Shown here piece by piece: positions 17,837-27,107 of a DNA stretch of 33,949 bases. A program made the translations under genes and the position numbers. The stretch comes from a bacterium (GTDB lineage: Bacteria > Verrucomicrobiota > Verrucomicrobiia > Opitutales > Opitutaceae). The notes below the pieces were generated by a model that was not told where the DNA came from, did no database searches, and saw only the letters and a program-made list of their open reading frames with translations. The stretch spans positions 1 through 33,949 of the forward strand of contig JAJXVO010000009.1 of assembly GCA_021782105.1 (NCBI GenBank), given 5' to 3'. The first letter of the stretch is position 1. The number at the start of each line of letters is the position of its first letter.

Positions 17837-19030
17837 ATGTCGTCCCAATCCGAAGTGCGCACGACCACGCCCGAGCTCGAGCTGACGGTGGTGATGCCAT
17901 GCCTCAACGAGGTGGCGACGGTCGGCCTGTGTGTGACCGACGCCTGGCGCGCTTTTGCGAACGAAGGGATCAACGGCGAGGTGATCGTGGCCGACAACGG
18001 AAGCACGGACGGATCCCAAGTTGCCGCGGAGCGGGCGGGGGCGCGGGTGGTGACGGTCTCGGCGAAGGGCTACGGTAGTGCGCTGCGTGGTGGAATTGCG
18101 GCGGCCCGCGGGCGTTGGGTGGTGATGGGTGACGCGGATGCCAGCTACGATTTCGGCGAGCTCGGAGGCATCCTGGCGAAACTTCGAGAGGGTAACGACC
18201 TCGTGATGGGGAACCGATTTCGGGGACGGATTCTTCCGGGGGCCATGCCGTGGAAGAATCGCCACGTGGGAAACCCGGTGCTTTCATTGATCGGACGGGT
18301 GCTGTTTCGCGTGCCTGCGGGCGATTTTCACTGCGGGCTGCGCGGGTTCTCTGTCGAGGCGTACCAACGTATGGGACTGTGCACGACGGGCATGGAGTTT
18401 GCGTCGGAGATGGTGATCAAGGCCTGCAAGCTGGGACAACGCATCTCCGAAGTGCCGGTGACGCTCCGACCCGATGGCCGCGGAAGGCCGCCACACCTGC
18501 GGCCGTGGCGCGATGGCTGGAGGCACCTGCGTTTCATGCTGCTGTTCAGTCCGCGATGGCTCTTTTTGTATCCCGGGCTGGCCGCGATTGTGTTGGGCGG
18601 TGTGCTCGGCGTGCGCCTGCTGATGGGGCCGTTGATGATCGGACGCGTGGCGCTGGACGTGCACACGCTCGTGTACGCGACCGCGGCGATGATGCTAGGC
18701 GTGCAATCGGTCGGCTTTGGCCTTTGTGCCAAGGCCTTTGCGGTAAATTCGGGGCTGGTGAAGGCGGAGCGCGGCTATCCGCGTTTTCTGGAGCATCCGT
18801 CGCTTGAGGGCGGCTTGATTGCGGGTGGCCTGCTCATGCTCGCAGGATTCGCGCTGTCTGTGGCGGCCGTATGGCAGTGGCTGCAGCGCGGGTTTGGACC
18901 CCTCGATCCGCGCGAGATGTTGCGTTGGGTGATCCCGGCGGCGATGTGCCTCATGCTGGGGGGGCAGGTGATCCTGTTCAGTTTTTTCCTCGGAGTGCTC
19001 GGTCTGAAGCTCGATCGGAGTCGGGATTGA
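17837..19030 (+). CDS. Family 2 glycosyltransferase (polyprenyl-phosphate type) with C-terminal TM segments
   Basis: LTVVMPCLNEVATVGLCV, VIVADNGSTDGSQVAAERAGARVV, VVMGDADASYDF, MGNRFRGRILPGAMPWKNR; several C-terminal hydrophobic helices; start could also be GTG 17798. Confidence 0.88.
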   Translation: MSSQSEVRTTTPELELTVVMPCLNEVATVGLCVTDAWRAFANEGINGEVIVADNGSTDGSQVAAERAGARVVTVSAKGYGSALRGGIAAARGRWVVMGDADASYDFGELGGILAKLREGNDLVMGNRFRGRILPGAMPWKNRHVGNPVLSLIGRVLFRVPAGDFHCGLRGFSVEAYQRMGLCTTGMEFASEMVIKACKLGQRISEVPVTLRPDGRGRPPHLRPWRDGWRHLRFMLLFSPRWLFLYPGLAAIVLGGVLGVRLLMGPLMIGRVALDVHTLVYATAAMMLGVQSVGFGLCAKAFAVNSGLVKAERGYPRFLEHPSLEGGLIAGGLLMLAGFALSVAAVWQWLQRGFGPLDPREMLRWVIPAAMCLMLGGQVILFSFFLGVLGLKLDRSRD

Positions 19031-20754
19031 TGATGGCGCTATTCGAAAAGAGGACATGGCGCTGGAGCGCGTGGATCCTGGTGCTGCTGAAGCTCTGGCT
19101 CGCGGAGACGCTGCACATCCTCGCGATCGGGGCGGCGTCGATCGACGACCGGCTTTTTGTGACCCTCGCGGATTATCTGGCGAAGGGGCAGTGGCTCGGA
19201 CCCTACACCTACCTCACGCTGGCGAAGGGGCCCGTGTATCCGATGTTCATCGCGGGCAGCTTCCTGCTGGGGCTGCCGCTGGGGTTCTCGCAACAGGTGG
19301 CCTATGCCGCGGCATGCTGGCTCGTCGTGAAGGCGCTCAAGCCTGCCATCGCGCGCGAGAGCGCGCTGTTCCTGGTGTTCGCTCTGTTGCTGTGGAACCC
19401 GATGAGCTACGAAGTCATGGTATTGGGTCGGGTATTACGGCAGAACATCGGAACGCCGCTGGCGTTGGCCGTGTTTGCCGGGGTGGCGGGTCTTGCGCTC
19501 CGCTCGGACCGGCCCCTTGGGAAACAGGTGGGCTGGGGCCTGCTGCTGGGGTTTTCGTTCGGCCTGTTCTGGCTGACGAGGGAGGAAGGCGTGTGGATTC
19601 TTCCGCTCGGTGTGATCGTGGCGGTGGGCGTCGCACTTCGCCGGATATTCACGGGAGGGTTTTCCGGCCTGCGAGGGCTGGCGGGAGCGGCCTTGCTGGC
19701 CACGGGCGCAGCCTGGGCCGTGATCGCCGGGGTGAGCGCGATGAACCTGAAACATTACGGCTGGTATGGGACCGTGGAATTTCGAGCTCCGGAATTTCTC
19801 GATGCTTATGGCGCCCTGCAGCGTGTGTATCCTAGAGGGCAGATCCCGATGGTGCCGGTTAGCCGGGCGGCCAGGGAACGGATCTATGCCGTGAGCCCGG
19901 CGTTCACTGCGCTGAAGCCCTGGATCGACGGTCCCGACGGCGAGGCGATGGCGGCCGGTTGCACTTACCTCACTGGACGGCCCAAGCAGGAACGCGAGGT
20001 CGCCGGTGGCTGGTTCGTATGGCTGCTTCGGGAAGCCGTGTGGCGTTCGGGAAATGCCCCTGATGCGCACACCGAACTGAATTTCTACGCAAGGCTCGCT
20101 CGGGAGGTGAACACGGCCTGCGAAAGCGGAAAGCTGAAGGCCGGCGCGCCTCGCAGCGGAATGATGCCCGTGTGGCAGAACGGCTACACGGCGCGCCTGC
20201 CGGGCACTTTCCTGCGGTACGCGGACTATTTCACCTCTTTCCGTGGCTTCAACGTCGGCCCCGGCTTCAGTTCGGGTACGGCCGGGCAACTGACGCTCTT
20301 CCGCGACATGACCCGCGACCGTCTCTATCCGGTACAAGGCCAGCAGACACAGGTGCTGTCTCTTCGGGAGGAGGGCGATCGCACGCGGCGCGCCATTCTC
20401 TACTACATCGGAAAGTCGATGCGCTGGGTCCTTTGGATAGGCGGTTGGAGCGCCGCTGCGCTATGGCTCTATTGGGGATTGATCCTACGGAAGAGTCGAC
20501 CCCTGGGGGAGATGTGGCTGCTCGCGTCGGGCTTGCTGGTCTCCTGTGCATCGCTCCTCGCCATCGACGCCATGATCGAAGTGAGTTCGTTTCCGCTGAT
20601 GAGTCCGGGCTCCCTGGCCGAAGCGTACCCGCTGTGGATCGTCTTCGTTGCGCTGACGTGGATCGGCTTCCTCGAAGCGCGGTCAACGGCCGTCGCCAAG
20701 GGCAGCCGCAAGAACTCCGGCGCTGTCGGCCCAAGTCGTCAGGGCACGGCTTGA
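19030..20754 (+). CDS. Multi-pass membrane protein, possible GT-C-like glycosyltransferase
   Basis: Many hydrophobic segments; TGATG overlap with the preceding GT2; listed ORF starts upstream (18871) but ATG 19030 is coupled. Confidence 0.6.
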   Translation: MMALFEKRTWRWSAWILVLLKLWLAETLHILAIGAASIDDRLFVTLADYLAKGQWLGPYTYLTLAKGPVYPMFIAGSFLLGLPLGFSQQVAYAAACWLVVKALKPAIARESALFLVFALLLWNPMSYEVMVLGRVLRQNIGTPLALAVFAGVAGLALRSDRPLGKQVGWGLLLGFSFGLFWLTREEGVWILPLGVIVAVGVALRRIFTGGFSGLRGLAGAALLATGAAWAVIAGVSAMNLKHYGWYGTVEFRAPEFLDAYGALQRVYPRGQIPMVPVSRAARERIYAVSPAFTALKPWIDGPDGEAMAAGCTYLTGRPKQEREVAGGWFVWLLREAVWRSGNAPDAHTELNFYARLAREVNTACESGKLKAGAPRSGMMPVWQNGYTARLPGTFLRYADYFTSFRGFNVGPGFSSGTAGQLTLFRDMTRDRLYPVQGQQTQVLSLREEGDRTRRAILYYIGKSMRWVLWIGGWSAAALWLYWGLILRKSRPLGEMWLLASGLLVSCASLLAIDAMIEVSSFPLMSPGSLAEAYPLWIVFVALTWIGFLEARSTAVAKGSRKNSGAVGPSRQGTA

Positions 20755-21708
20755 CGCGTCGCCCGCGAGCCTGCGCCAGACTTCGTCGTCGGTGAGCAGT
20801 CGCGACAGCGCGAAGGACCAGGAATCGGCGTCGCCGGCCTTCACGCAGAGACACCCGCCGCCGACCGCATTTTCCCGGATGGGAGGGAGGTCGCTGGCCA
20901 GGCAGGGCACGCCGCGCCAAAGCGATTCGAGCACGGGAAGTCCGCAACCTTCGGCGATCGTGGGCAACGCCATCACGCGGGTCCGCTCAATCAGGGTCGC
21001 GAGCTCGTCGTCAGGTGGAGATTCGTGGAAGTGAAGGTCCGGATACCTGCGTTGCAGCGCCCGGATCTTTGCGAGCACCGGCGCGCCGAAATGCGGGTTG
21101 ACCCGCCCTGCGAGATGGAGCTCGAAGCGGAGGCCCGACTCCCAGAGCTGGCGACAGACATCGAGCAGAAAGTCCTGGTTTTTCCTCGGTTCGAGGATTC
21201 CCACGCTGAGCACGAGCGGGCGTGGCGGGAGCGAAGGGGCGAACCTGCGGGAAGCTCCGTCGAAATCCGCTCCCAACGGCAGCACTTCGACCAGGGGGAC
21301 CCGGTCAATGCGCTGCCAGCGCCAGAATCCGAGCAATTCTTCGCGGCTTGCCGCGGAGACGGCCCAGACCCGGTCGAAGCGCGAGAGGAGCTTCAGGTAA
21401 TCGGGATGGCGCGCGACGCTCTGCGGCCAGGTGATGTGAGGAAGCCGCAGGGGAATGGCGTCGTGAAACAGGGCGGCCATCCGGCATGGCCGCTGGTCGA
21501 GAAGGGCTCGAAAACCTGGCCGCTCGCGCTCGCAGAAAAGTTCGGCTGTGAAAAACCAGTCCTCGGGAGCAGGTTTGGCTTCACGCAGGGTCTCCCACGA
21601 AACGGCGCGCGCGCGGTCGCCAAGCGCCTGGCCGAGCCGCCCCGTCACCCGCGTCAGGCCCGAGCGGTGTCCGGCCCGGCCGGTCCTGGTCGTATCCAAA
21701 AAAATCAT
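20683..21708 (-). CDS. Family 1/4 glycosyltransferase (GT-B)
   Basis: LVLSVGILEPRKNQDFLLDV, FELHLAGRVNPHFGAPVLAKI, VMALPTIAEGCGLPVLESLWRGVPCLASDLPPIREN; starts ATGA-overlapped with the upstream gene; listed ORF over-extended to 22110. Confidence 0.87.
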   Translation of the reverse strand: MIFLDTTRTGRAGHRSGLTRVTGRLGQALGDRARAVSWETLREAKPAPEDWFFTAELFCERERPGFRALLDQRPCRMAALFHDAIPLRLPHITWPQSVARHPDYLKLLSRFDRVWAVSAASREELLGFWRWQRIDRVPLVEVLPLGADFDGASRRFAPSLPPRPLVLSVGILEPRKNQDFLLDVCRQLWESGLRFELHLAGRVNPHFGAPVLAKIRALQRRYPDLHFHESPPDDELATLIERTRVMALPTIAEGCGLPVLESLWRGVPCLASDLPPIRENAVGGGCLCVKAGDADSWSFALSRLLTDDEVWRRLAGDASSRALTTWADSAGVLAAALGDGR

Positions 21709-22988
21709 TCGAAGGAGCGTGCCGTCGCTGCCGCGGGCTCGCCCTGAGGCAGGGGCTCCGCTCCGGAGATCGCCTGGGTGAAGAGTGCGTGCAGCCGGGC
21801 TGCGTTGGCGTGGGCATTGTAGTTGGTCTCCACCCACACGCGGGCCGCGGCGCGCAGGCGCTCGCAAAACTCCGGGTCCTCCTGGATGAGACGGAACGCT
21901 TCGAGCCACGCGGGGGGATTTTCGACCGGCGCAACCAGGCCCGAGACGCGATCCGTGACGGCCTCGGTGGTGGCGGCGGCAGGAGAAGTCACGACCAGCA
22001 CTCCGGCGGCCATGGCTTCGGGAATCACGTTGGGAAGGCCGTCCCTGTCCCCGTTGGGGGCAATGACGCCGGTGTGCACCAGCAGATCGGCCCAGGCAAA
22101 TTGGTCCCACACTGCGGGCTGGGAAAGGTGGCCCGTGAGGGTCACGCGCTCGCCGAGCCTGAGTTCGCCGATCATTCGGGTGAGTTCGCCGCGCAGGTCA
22201 CCTTCGCCCACGATGCGCGCCTCGAAACGCAATCCGGAATCGCGGAGCGCCGCGTAGATGCGGAGCTGATGCCGCAGACCCTTTTTCGGCACGAGGCGTG
22301 CGACGCAGAGTATGCGGAGGTCGGAGCGGTCTTGGCGGAGTTCCTTGAAGGCGGGCCATTGCGGGAGGCCGCGGCGCACGCAGGCGACGCTCCTTGCGGG
22401 CAGGCCGCGCCGGATGAGGGCGGAGCGTCCCATCTCGGTGGAGGTGTGCACAAATGCGGCGTGCTCCAGCTTCTCGACGAGCCACCAGTCGCCGCCGTGC
22501 TCAAAAAGATCATACGCGTGCGCCGCGGCGCTGAAGCGGTGTCCGTCCAACCTCCACAGCAGCCACGCGGCCGTGGCGGGGGCTCCACCCCAGGCTGCGT
22601 GGACGAGGTCGGGCCGCTCGCGCCTGAACCGGCCGGCGTAAAGGCAGGCGAAGCCGGCCCCGAGCATGTTCTCCCAGAAATTGAGCCAGGAAGGGGCCTT
22701 GCGGGTGGCCAGGCCGTGCAGGAGCTGGCCCAGCACCCCGGGCCGTCGTGCTGCCTCATAGGGGATCATCCATGGCAGGGTGAGCAGCTTCCATTTGGAA
22801 AATCGTTCCACTCGGATCCCTTGAAAATCCCCGCCGCCGCCCCACAGGGAGAAAATGCGCAGGCGCAGGCCGCGCGCCTGCATCGCGATTATCTCGCGTT
22901 GAAGGAAGGTCTCCGTGGACTTTGGGAAGGTCGTGAAGAGATAGGTGACGCGTTGGGAGGACGGGCTCAAAGGAGAGGAAGCGCTCAT
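21705..22988 (-). CDS. Glycosyltransferase family 4 (GT-B)
   Basis: LRILCVARLVPKKGLRHQLRIYAALRDSGLRFEARIVGEGDLRGEL, DGLPNVIPEAMAAGVLVVTSPAAATTEAV; start placed at MSASSP. Confidence 0.9.
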   Translation of the reverse strand: MSASSPLSPSSQRVTYLFTTFPKSTETFLQREIIAMQARGLRLRIFSLWGGGGDFQGIRVERFSKWKLLTLPWMIPYEAARRPGVLGQLLHGLATRKAPSWLNFWENMLGAGFACLYAGRFRRERPDLVHAAWGGAPATAAWLLWRLDGHRFSAAAHAYDLFEHGGDWWLVEKLEHAAFVHTSTEMGRSALIRRGLPARSVACVRRGLPQWPAFKELRQDRSDLRILCVARLVPKKGLRHQLRIYAALRDSGLRFEARIVGEGDLRGELTRMIGELRLGERVTLTGHLSQPAVWDQFAWADLLVHTGVIAPNGDRDGLPNVIPEAMAAGVLVVTSPAAATTEAVTDRVSGLVAPVENPPAWLEAFRLIQEDPEFCERLRAAARVWVETNYNAHANAARLHALFTQAISGAEPLPQGEPAAATARSFE

Positions 22989-23102
22989 GCCTTGCTGAGC
23001 CGGGAGTGCGAAAAATCCTGCGGTTGGCATGGCGGACCTGAGCGAGACCAAACCAGCGCATCGCGTGCGCCCAGGCAATCCCCGTTTGCCTGGGGAATCG
23101 AC

Positions 23103-25544
23103 TCAGGCTGCGGGGAGCTCCAGGACAAACCGCGCTCCCTTGCCGTGGCCTGCGCTGAACGCCTTCAGCGAGCCGCCCATTTCCCGGGCCGCGAGGGCCG
23201 CATTGTGGAGGCCGTAGCCGTGCCCACCCTTCTTGGTTGTGAACCCGAAATTGAAGATGCGGACGAGATTCTCGGCGGCGATGCCGGGGCCGCTGTCCTC
23301 GACGGATACCTCGACGAAACCACTGCGGCCGGGTTTAACGCTGAGTTGCAGCTGGCGTCCAGCCTCGGGGATATCGTCGAGCGCCTCCTTTGCGTTGCGG
23401 ATCAGATTCGTGAGGATCTGCACGGCCTTTTGCCGCTGGGCGCGCACGTTGGCGGCTTGGGCGTAGTCTCGGGTGACGCGTATGCGGTGGCGCGCGAGCG
23501 AGGCCTCGGCGAGGCGCAGCGAGAACTCAAGCAGCTCAAGGGGGGACAGCTCCTCGACGAGCGTCGATACCTGAGCGTGGCTTTGCTGCGCAGCCACAAT
23601 CTCGTTGATGTGTTCGATCATGCCGCGAAGCCCCTCGAGTTCGGCGAGCATGCGTTTCTGTTCGTCCTCGAGGTGTGTCCCAAGCTGGGCGAGATAGGGG
23701 ACGACTTGGGCGCCTTTCGGATCCTCGGTCAGGAAACGCGGGAGATCGGCTGCGTGTTCGCCGAGCGTCCGCGCGATCCGTGACACGCCGGGGAGTTTGG
23801 AGCCGCGAGCGACGTCGATGGCGAGGCTGCAGGAGGTGTTCACGCTGTTCAGCGCATTGCCGATATTGTGCAGCACACCGGTTGCCATCTCGGCGAGGCC
23901 CGCGAGGCGGGAGGTTTCGACCAACTCCGCGTTGGCTGTCGAGAGTGCGCCTTGCAGGCGGGCGGCGCGCAGGGCGACGGTGAACTGGCGCACCAGATCG
24001 ATCGCGTGGGGAAGAAATTCGGATTCTGCGTCGAACACGGCGATACCAAGGGTCTCCTGCCCGTGCATCATGGGGAGCGTAAGCCACGAGCGTTGCGGAT
24101 GGCTGGCCTCCACGAGTTCCGGGGTGTAGCGGTCGCACGCACGGCCGCCGGCTGCCGCACCGCCCGGCGCAGGGGGCCAATCGTACCAGAGGCCCTGAAC
24201 CTCGCCGCCCTGTTCGTCGGGGGCGTGAAGATAGAGGCCCGCTCGGAGCACGCCCAGATTGCGCAGCGTGCCCTGCATGGTTTCGAGAATGGTTTCCTCT
24301 TTTGCCTCGGCAAATGGCAACTCCCGCAAATGCACTGTCGCGCCGTGGTAGCGAAGCGCCGTGTCGGCCTCCCGTGTATGTTCGTTGAAAAATGCCGTCG
24401 TCAGCAGCCCCAGCGTGGCGTCGATCGTGGCGGGTGGGGCCAGTCTGAGCCCGTCATCCGCCCCGGTTCCGGGCAAATTGTCCCTGGTCAATAGCGAATA
24501 AAGACATCCCGGGCTGAGTCCCATGTGCTCCACTTCAAAAAGCAGCTCGCGCATGGTTTGGAGGAAGGACTCGTGCGAAGTGGAGGTCTGGCCGAGTCTC
24601 GACAGGAGTTCGGCCGCGTGGGCATCGCCGCGGAGCAGGTCGAGCTGACTGTCGTACAAGAAGCGGTGTTCGAGGTAATCGGATCCCAGGGGATGGGACC
24701 GGCTGGAATCGCCCTCGCTTTCCCAAGTGCTCAGCCGCGGGACGAAGCGGGCGGGCACAATGCTTTCGGATTGAAAAGGCTCCTTGCGCACGATGTGGCC
24801 CAGCGCGGTGCAGGCCTGATAGCCCATCTGGTAGAGCCCTGTGTCGAAGGTGGAGAGCGGAGGCTGGCTCCAATGCGTGGCTGGGATGTTGTCGAATCCC
24901 GACACCTCGACATCGGCTCCAGGGCTCAACCCGGCCTCAGCCAGGGCGCGCATGGCCCCGAGGGCGCTCAGGTCGTTTGCTGCGATCAGAGCGGTAAAAT
25001 GCACCTCGCGGGCAAGTGCGTCCCGAACGGCCTCATAGGCCACGCGCTCTGTGTAGTCGCCGCGGATCAGAAGCGATTCTTCGATCTCCAGACCACATTC
25101 GTCGAGTCCCTGCCAGTAGCCGGACATGCGTTCCTCTCCGACGATGCTCTCGACGGTGCCCGCGAGGAAGGCGATGGACCGGTGTCCCTTTTCAACGTGG
25201 CTATGGACGAGCTCGCAGATCGCGTCGGTGTTGTTGTTGATGACGCAGGGAACGTCTCCGACTTTGCGCGCGACCAGGACCACGGGTCGGCCCTCGTCGT
25301 GAAGCTGCTTGCCGAGATTCTGAAGCAATCGACCGGGCGATGCAAAAATGAGGCCATCGCACTCCAAGGCGCTTTTCCCGAAGTAGTTGAAGATCAGGTC
25401 ATCACTGAGAGAGGCGTAGGCCTCTTCGCTGGGAAATCCGAGGATGCGAAGGGAGACTTGCTGGCGGCGTGCGGCGTCGAGGGCGCCGCGGGCTACGAGC
25501 CACATCTTGGGATCCTCGAGTTGGATAACAAGGGCTAGCGTCAT
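23103..25544 (-). CDS. Cytoplasmic LacI/RbsB-type ligand-binding domain fused to a histidine kinase
   Basis: N-term LacI effector-domain signatures (ARGALDAARRQQVSL, GHRSIAFLAGTVES..ERMSGYWQGLDECGLEI, FTALIAANDLSALGAMRALAEAGLSPGADVEVSGFDNIP); C-term H-box LAEMATGVLHNIGNALNSV, N-box LTNLIRNAKEAL, G-boxes VEDSGPGIAAENLVRIFNFGFTTKKGGHGYGLHNAALAAREMGG; no HTH and no TM seen. Confidence 0.88.
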   Translation of the reverse strand: MTLALVIQLEDPKMWLVARGALDAARRQQVSLRILGFPSEEAYASLSDDLIFNYFGKSALECDGLIFASPGRLLQNLGKQLHDEGRPVVLVARKVGDVPCVINNNTDAICELVHSHVEKGHRSIAFLAGTVESIVGEERMSGYWQGLDECGLEIEESLLIRGDYTERVAYEAVRDALAREVHFTALIAANDLSALGAMRALAEAGLSPGADVEVSGFDNIPATHWSQPPLSTFDTGLYQMGYQACTALGHIVRKEPFQSESIVPARFVPRLSTWESEGDSSRSHPLGSDYLEHRFLYDSQLDLLRGDAHAAELLSRLGQTSTSHESFLQTMRELLFEVEHMGLSPGCLYSLLTRDNLPGTGADDGLRLAPPATIDATLGLLTTAFFNEHTREADTALRYHGATVHLRELPFAEAKEETILETMQGTLRNLGVLRAGLYLHAPDEQGGEVQGLWYDWPPAPGGAAAGGRACDRYTPELVEASHPQRSWLTLPMMHGQETLGIAVFDAESEFLPHAIDLVRQFTVALRAARLQGALSTANAELVETSRLAGLAEMATGVLHNIGNALNSVNTSCSLAIDVARGSKLPGVSRIARTLGEHAADLPRFLTEDPKGAQVVPYLAQLGTHLEDEQKRMLAELEGLRGMIEHINEIVAAQQSHAQVSTLVEELSPLELLEFSLRLAEASLARHRIRVTRDYAQAANVRAQRQKAVQILTNLIRNAKEALDDIPEAGRQLQLSVKPGRSGFVEVSVEDSGPGIAAENLVRIFNFGFTTKKGGHGYGLHNAALAAREMGGSLKAFSAGHGKGARFVLELPAA

Positions 25545-25682
25545 GTGCGGGTGGAGGAGGCGCGTTGGATGCGTCGAAGAACAAAGAAATAAAAAAGACC
25601 GGAAGGCGACGGGGAAATACCCCAAAAAGGAGACGAAAGCCGCTTGCTCTGAGTTGGGATGCGCTTTTACTGAAGATCGACT

Positions 25683-26318
25683 ATGAGCCTAACGAAAGTC
25701 CTGGGGAAAGTGCTCGTCGCTTCGCCGGAACGGCGCCACGAGGCCGATGCCGACTGGTCGCTCGTCCAGAGGGTTCAATCCGGTGATATCGATGCCTACG
25801 ACCACCTGGTACTGAAGTATCGGGAACGCCTCTACGCGGTCATCTACAATCTGGTCGGCAACCGTGAGGATGCGGCGGACCTCACGCAGGATTCCTTCAT
25901 CAAGGCTTTTCAGGCGATCCATCGTTTTGCGGGCGACGCGTCGTTTTTCACCTGGATCTACCGCATCGGCATTAATACGGCGCTTGGTCACCTACGCAAA
26001 AATCGACTACGCAGCTTTTTCAGCATCGATAAGATCGACGAGAATGATCGCCCGTCCGCTGAGGTAATTGCTGCTCTTACGGATGAACGGGGGGCTGATC
26101 GCGACGCATTTGTCGCAGAGCTTCAGGAGAAATTGAACGAAGCGATGCAGAAGTTATCTATCAAGCATCGTACCGTGGTGACCCTTTTCGAAATCGACGG
26201 CCTCAGCCATCAGGAAATTGCCGAGATCATGGATTGTTCGGAGGGCACCGTGCGTTCGCGCCTGCACTACGCAAAGCAGCTGTTGCAGGCTGAGCTCCAA
26301 CCTTACGTCAAACGCTGA
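25683..26318 (+). CDS. ECF-family RNA polymerase sigma factor (RpoE-like)
   Basis: Sigma2 DAYDHLVLKYRERLYAVIYNLVGNREDAADLTQDSFIKAFQAIHRFAGDASFFTWIYRIGINTA; sigma4 LSIKHRTVVTLFEIDGLSHQEIAEIMDCSEGTVRSRLHYAKQLL. Confidence 0.95.
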   Translation: MSLTKVLGKVLVASPERRHEADADWSLVQRVQSGDIDAYDHLVLKYRERLYAVIYNLVGNREDAADLTQDSFIKAFQAIHRFAGDASFFTWIYRIGINTALGHLRKNRLRSFFSIDKIDENDRPSAEVIAALTDERGADRDAFVAELQEKLNEAMQKLSIKHRTVVTLFEIDGLSHQEIAEIMDCSEGTVRSRLHYAKQLLQAELQPYVKR

Positions 26319-27100
26319 TGAACAAGCACGAAGAACCGCGCAGGCCGATTTCAGTCGAAGAACTTCTTCGGGTAAAAAAATCGGAACGTCCGTCAAGCGA
26401 GTTCTGGGGAGCATGGCAGGGCCAGATGCATTCCCGTGTGCGCGACGTGGCGGCGACGAAGCGCTCGTGGTGGAAGGATGCCCTTCCTCGGCTGGGGATC
26501 ACGGTCGCACGCTGGCATGTAGTCGTGGGCGCGACGGCCCTTGCGAGCTTGGTGATCGTTGCGATTGAGGAGTATCAACCTGCCTTGTCGAGTCTTCCGG
26601 TGGCAGCGGCGACGGCATCGGCGAATGATTCTTCGCTAGCTCGCAAGTCTTCGGTTCCCGCGGTTCGGGTTACGGGATCAGGGAGTGTGGCAATGGTGCA
26701 GATGCCGAGGCGCGAGCTTCGGGCGTATGCCCCTGGCGAACTTTCCAGTGCGGTGGCGATGATTCTCACTCCCGAGCGGGGTGCGCCCGTGCATCGTGTC
26801 GAGGCCCGGCTTGGATCTTCGCTTCAGGCGAGTCTTGGGCTTGAGCAGCCGCTCCCAACTTCCGTGGCGATGACTTCCCTTCGCATGGAACAGGAGAAGG
26901 TCGCCTCGATGAAACAGCCCTCCGAGGCGCGCAGGTCGCATTATCTTCGTTATACCTACAATCCGTCGGATCGTTCGGACATGGTTGCTGCGAATCATTC
27001 GATCGGGCCGCTTCCGAGCCGTCTGAATGATGACGAGCTTTACGAGACGGCCTCGAGCCGGATCGGCGCCCGGGGCGACCGCGTCTCGCTGCGCTTCTGA
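26318..27100 (+). CDS. Hypothetical single-TM protein, candidate anti-sigma factor
   Basis: ATG overlaps the sigma-factor stop (TGATG); short soluble N-terminus, one TM (WHVVVGATALASLVIVAI), long C-terminal part; no zinc-binding HxxxCxxC motif. Confidence 0.6.
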   Translation: MNKHEEPRRPISVEELLRVKKSERPSSEFWGAWQGQMHSRVRDVAATKRSWWKDALPRLGITVARWHVVVGATALASLVIVAIEEYQPALSSLPVAAATASANDSSLARKSSVPAVRVTGSGSVAMVQMPRRELRAYAPGELSSAVAMILTPERGAPVHRVEARLGSSLQASLGLEQPLPTSVAMTSLRMEQEKVASMKQPSEARRSHYLRYTYNPSDRSDMVAANHSIGPLPSRLNDDELYETASSRIGARGDRVSLRF

Positions 27101-27107
27101 GCCTGGT

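Noticed and set aside
22756-23078. N-terminal extension of the GT4 ORF upstream of 22988 and the 101-aa ORF 22756..23061
   Set aside because: Residues before MSASSP lack GT signal and the smaller ORF is an out-of-frame shadow
21789-23783. 664-aa + strand ORF across the GT4 and histidine kinase genes
   Set aside because: Spans two well-supported minus-strand genes and their junction; composition of a mirror-frame artefact
25785-25802. tRNA T-arm-like GGTTCAATCC
   Set aside because: Lies inside the ECF sigma coding sequence and no acceptor/anticodon arms surround it
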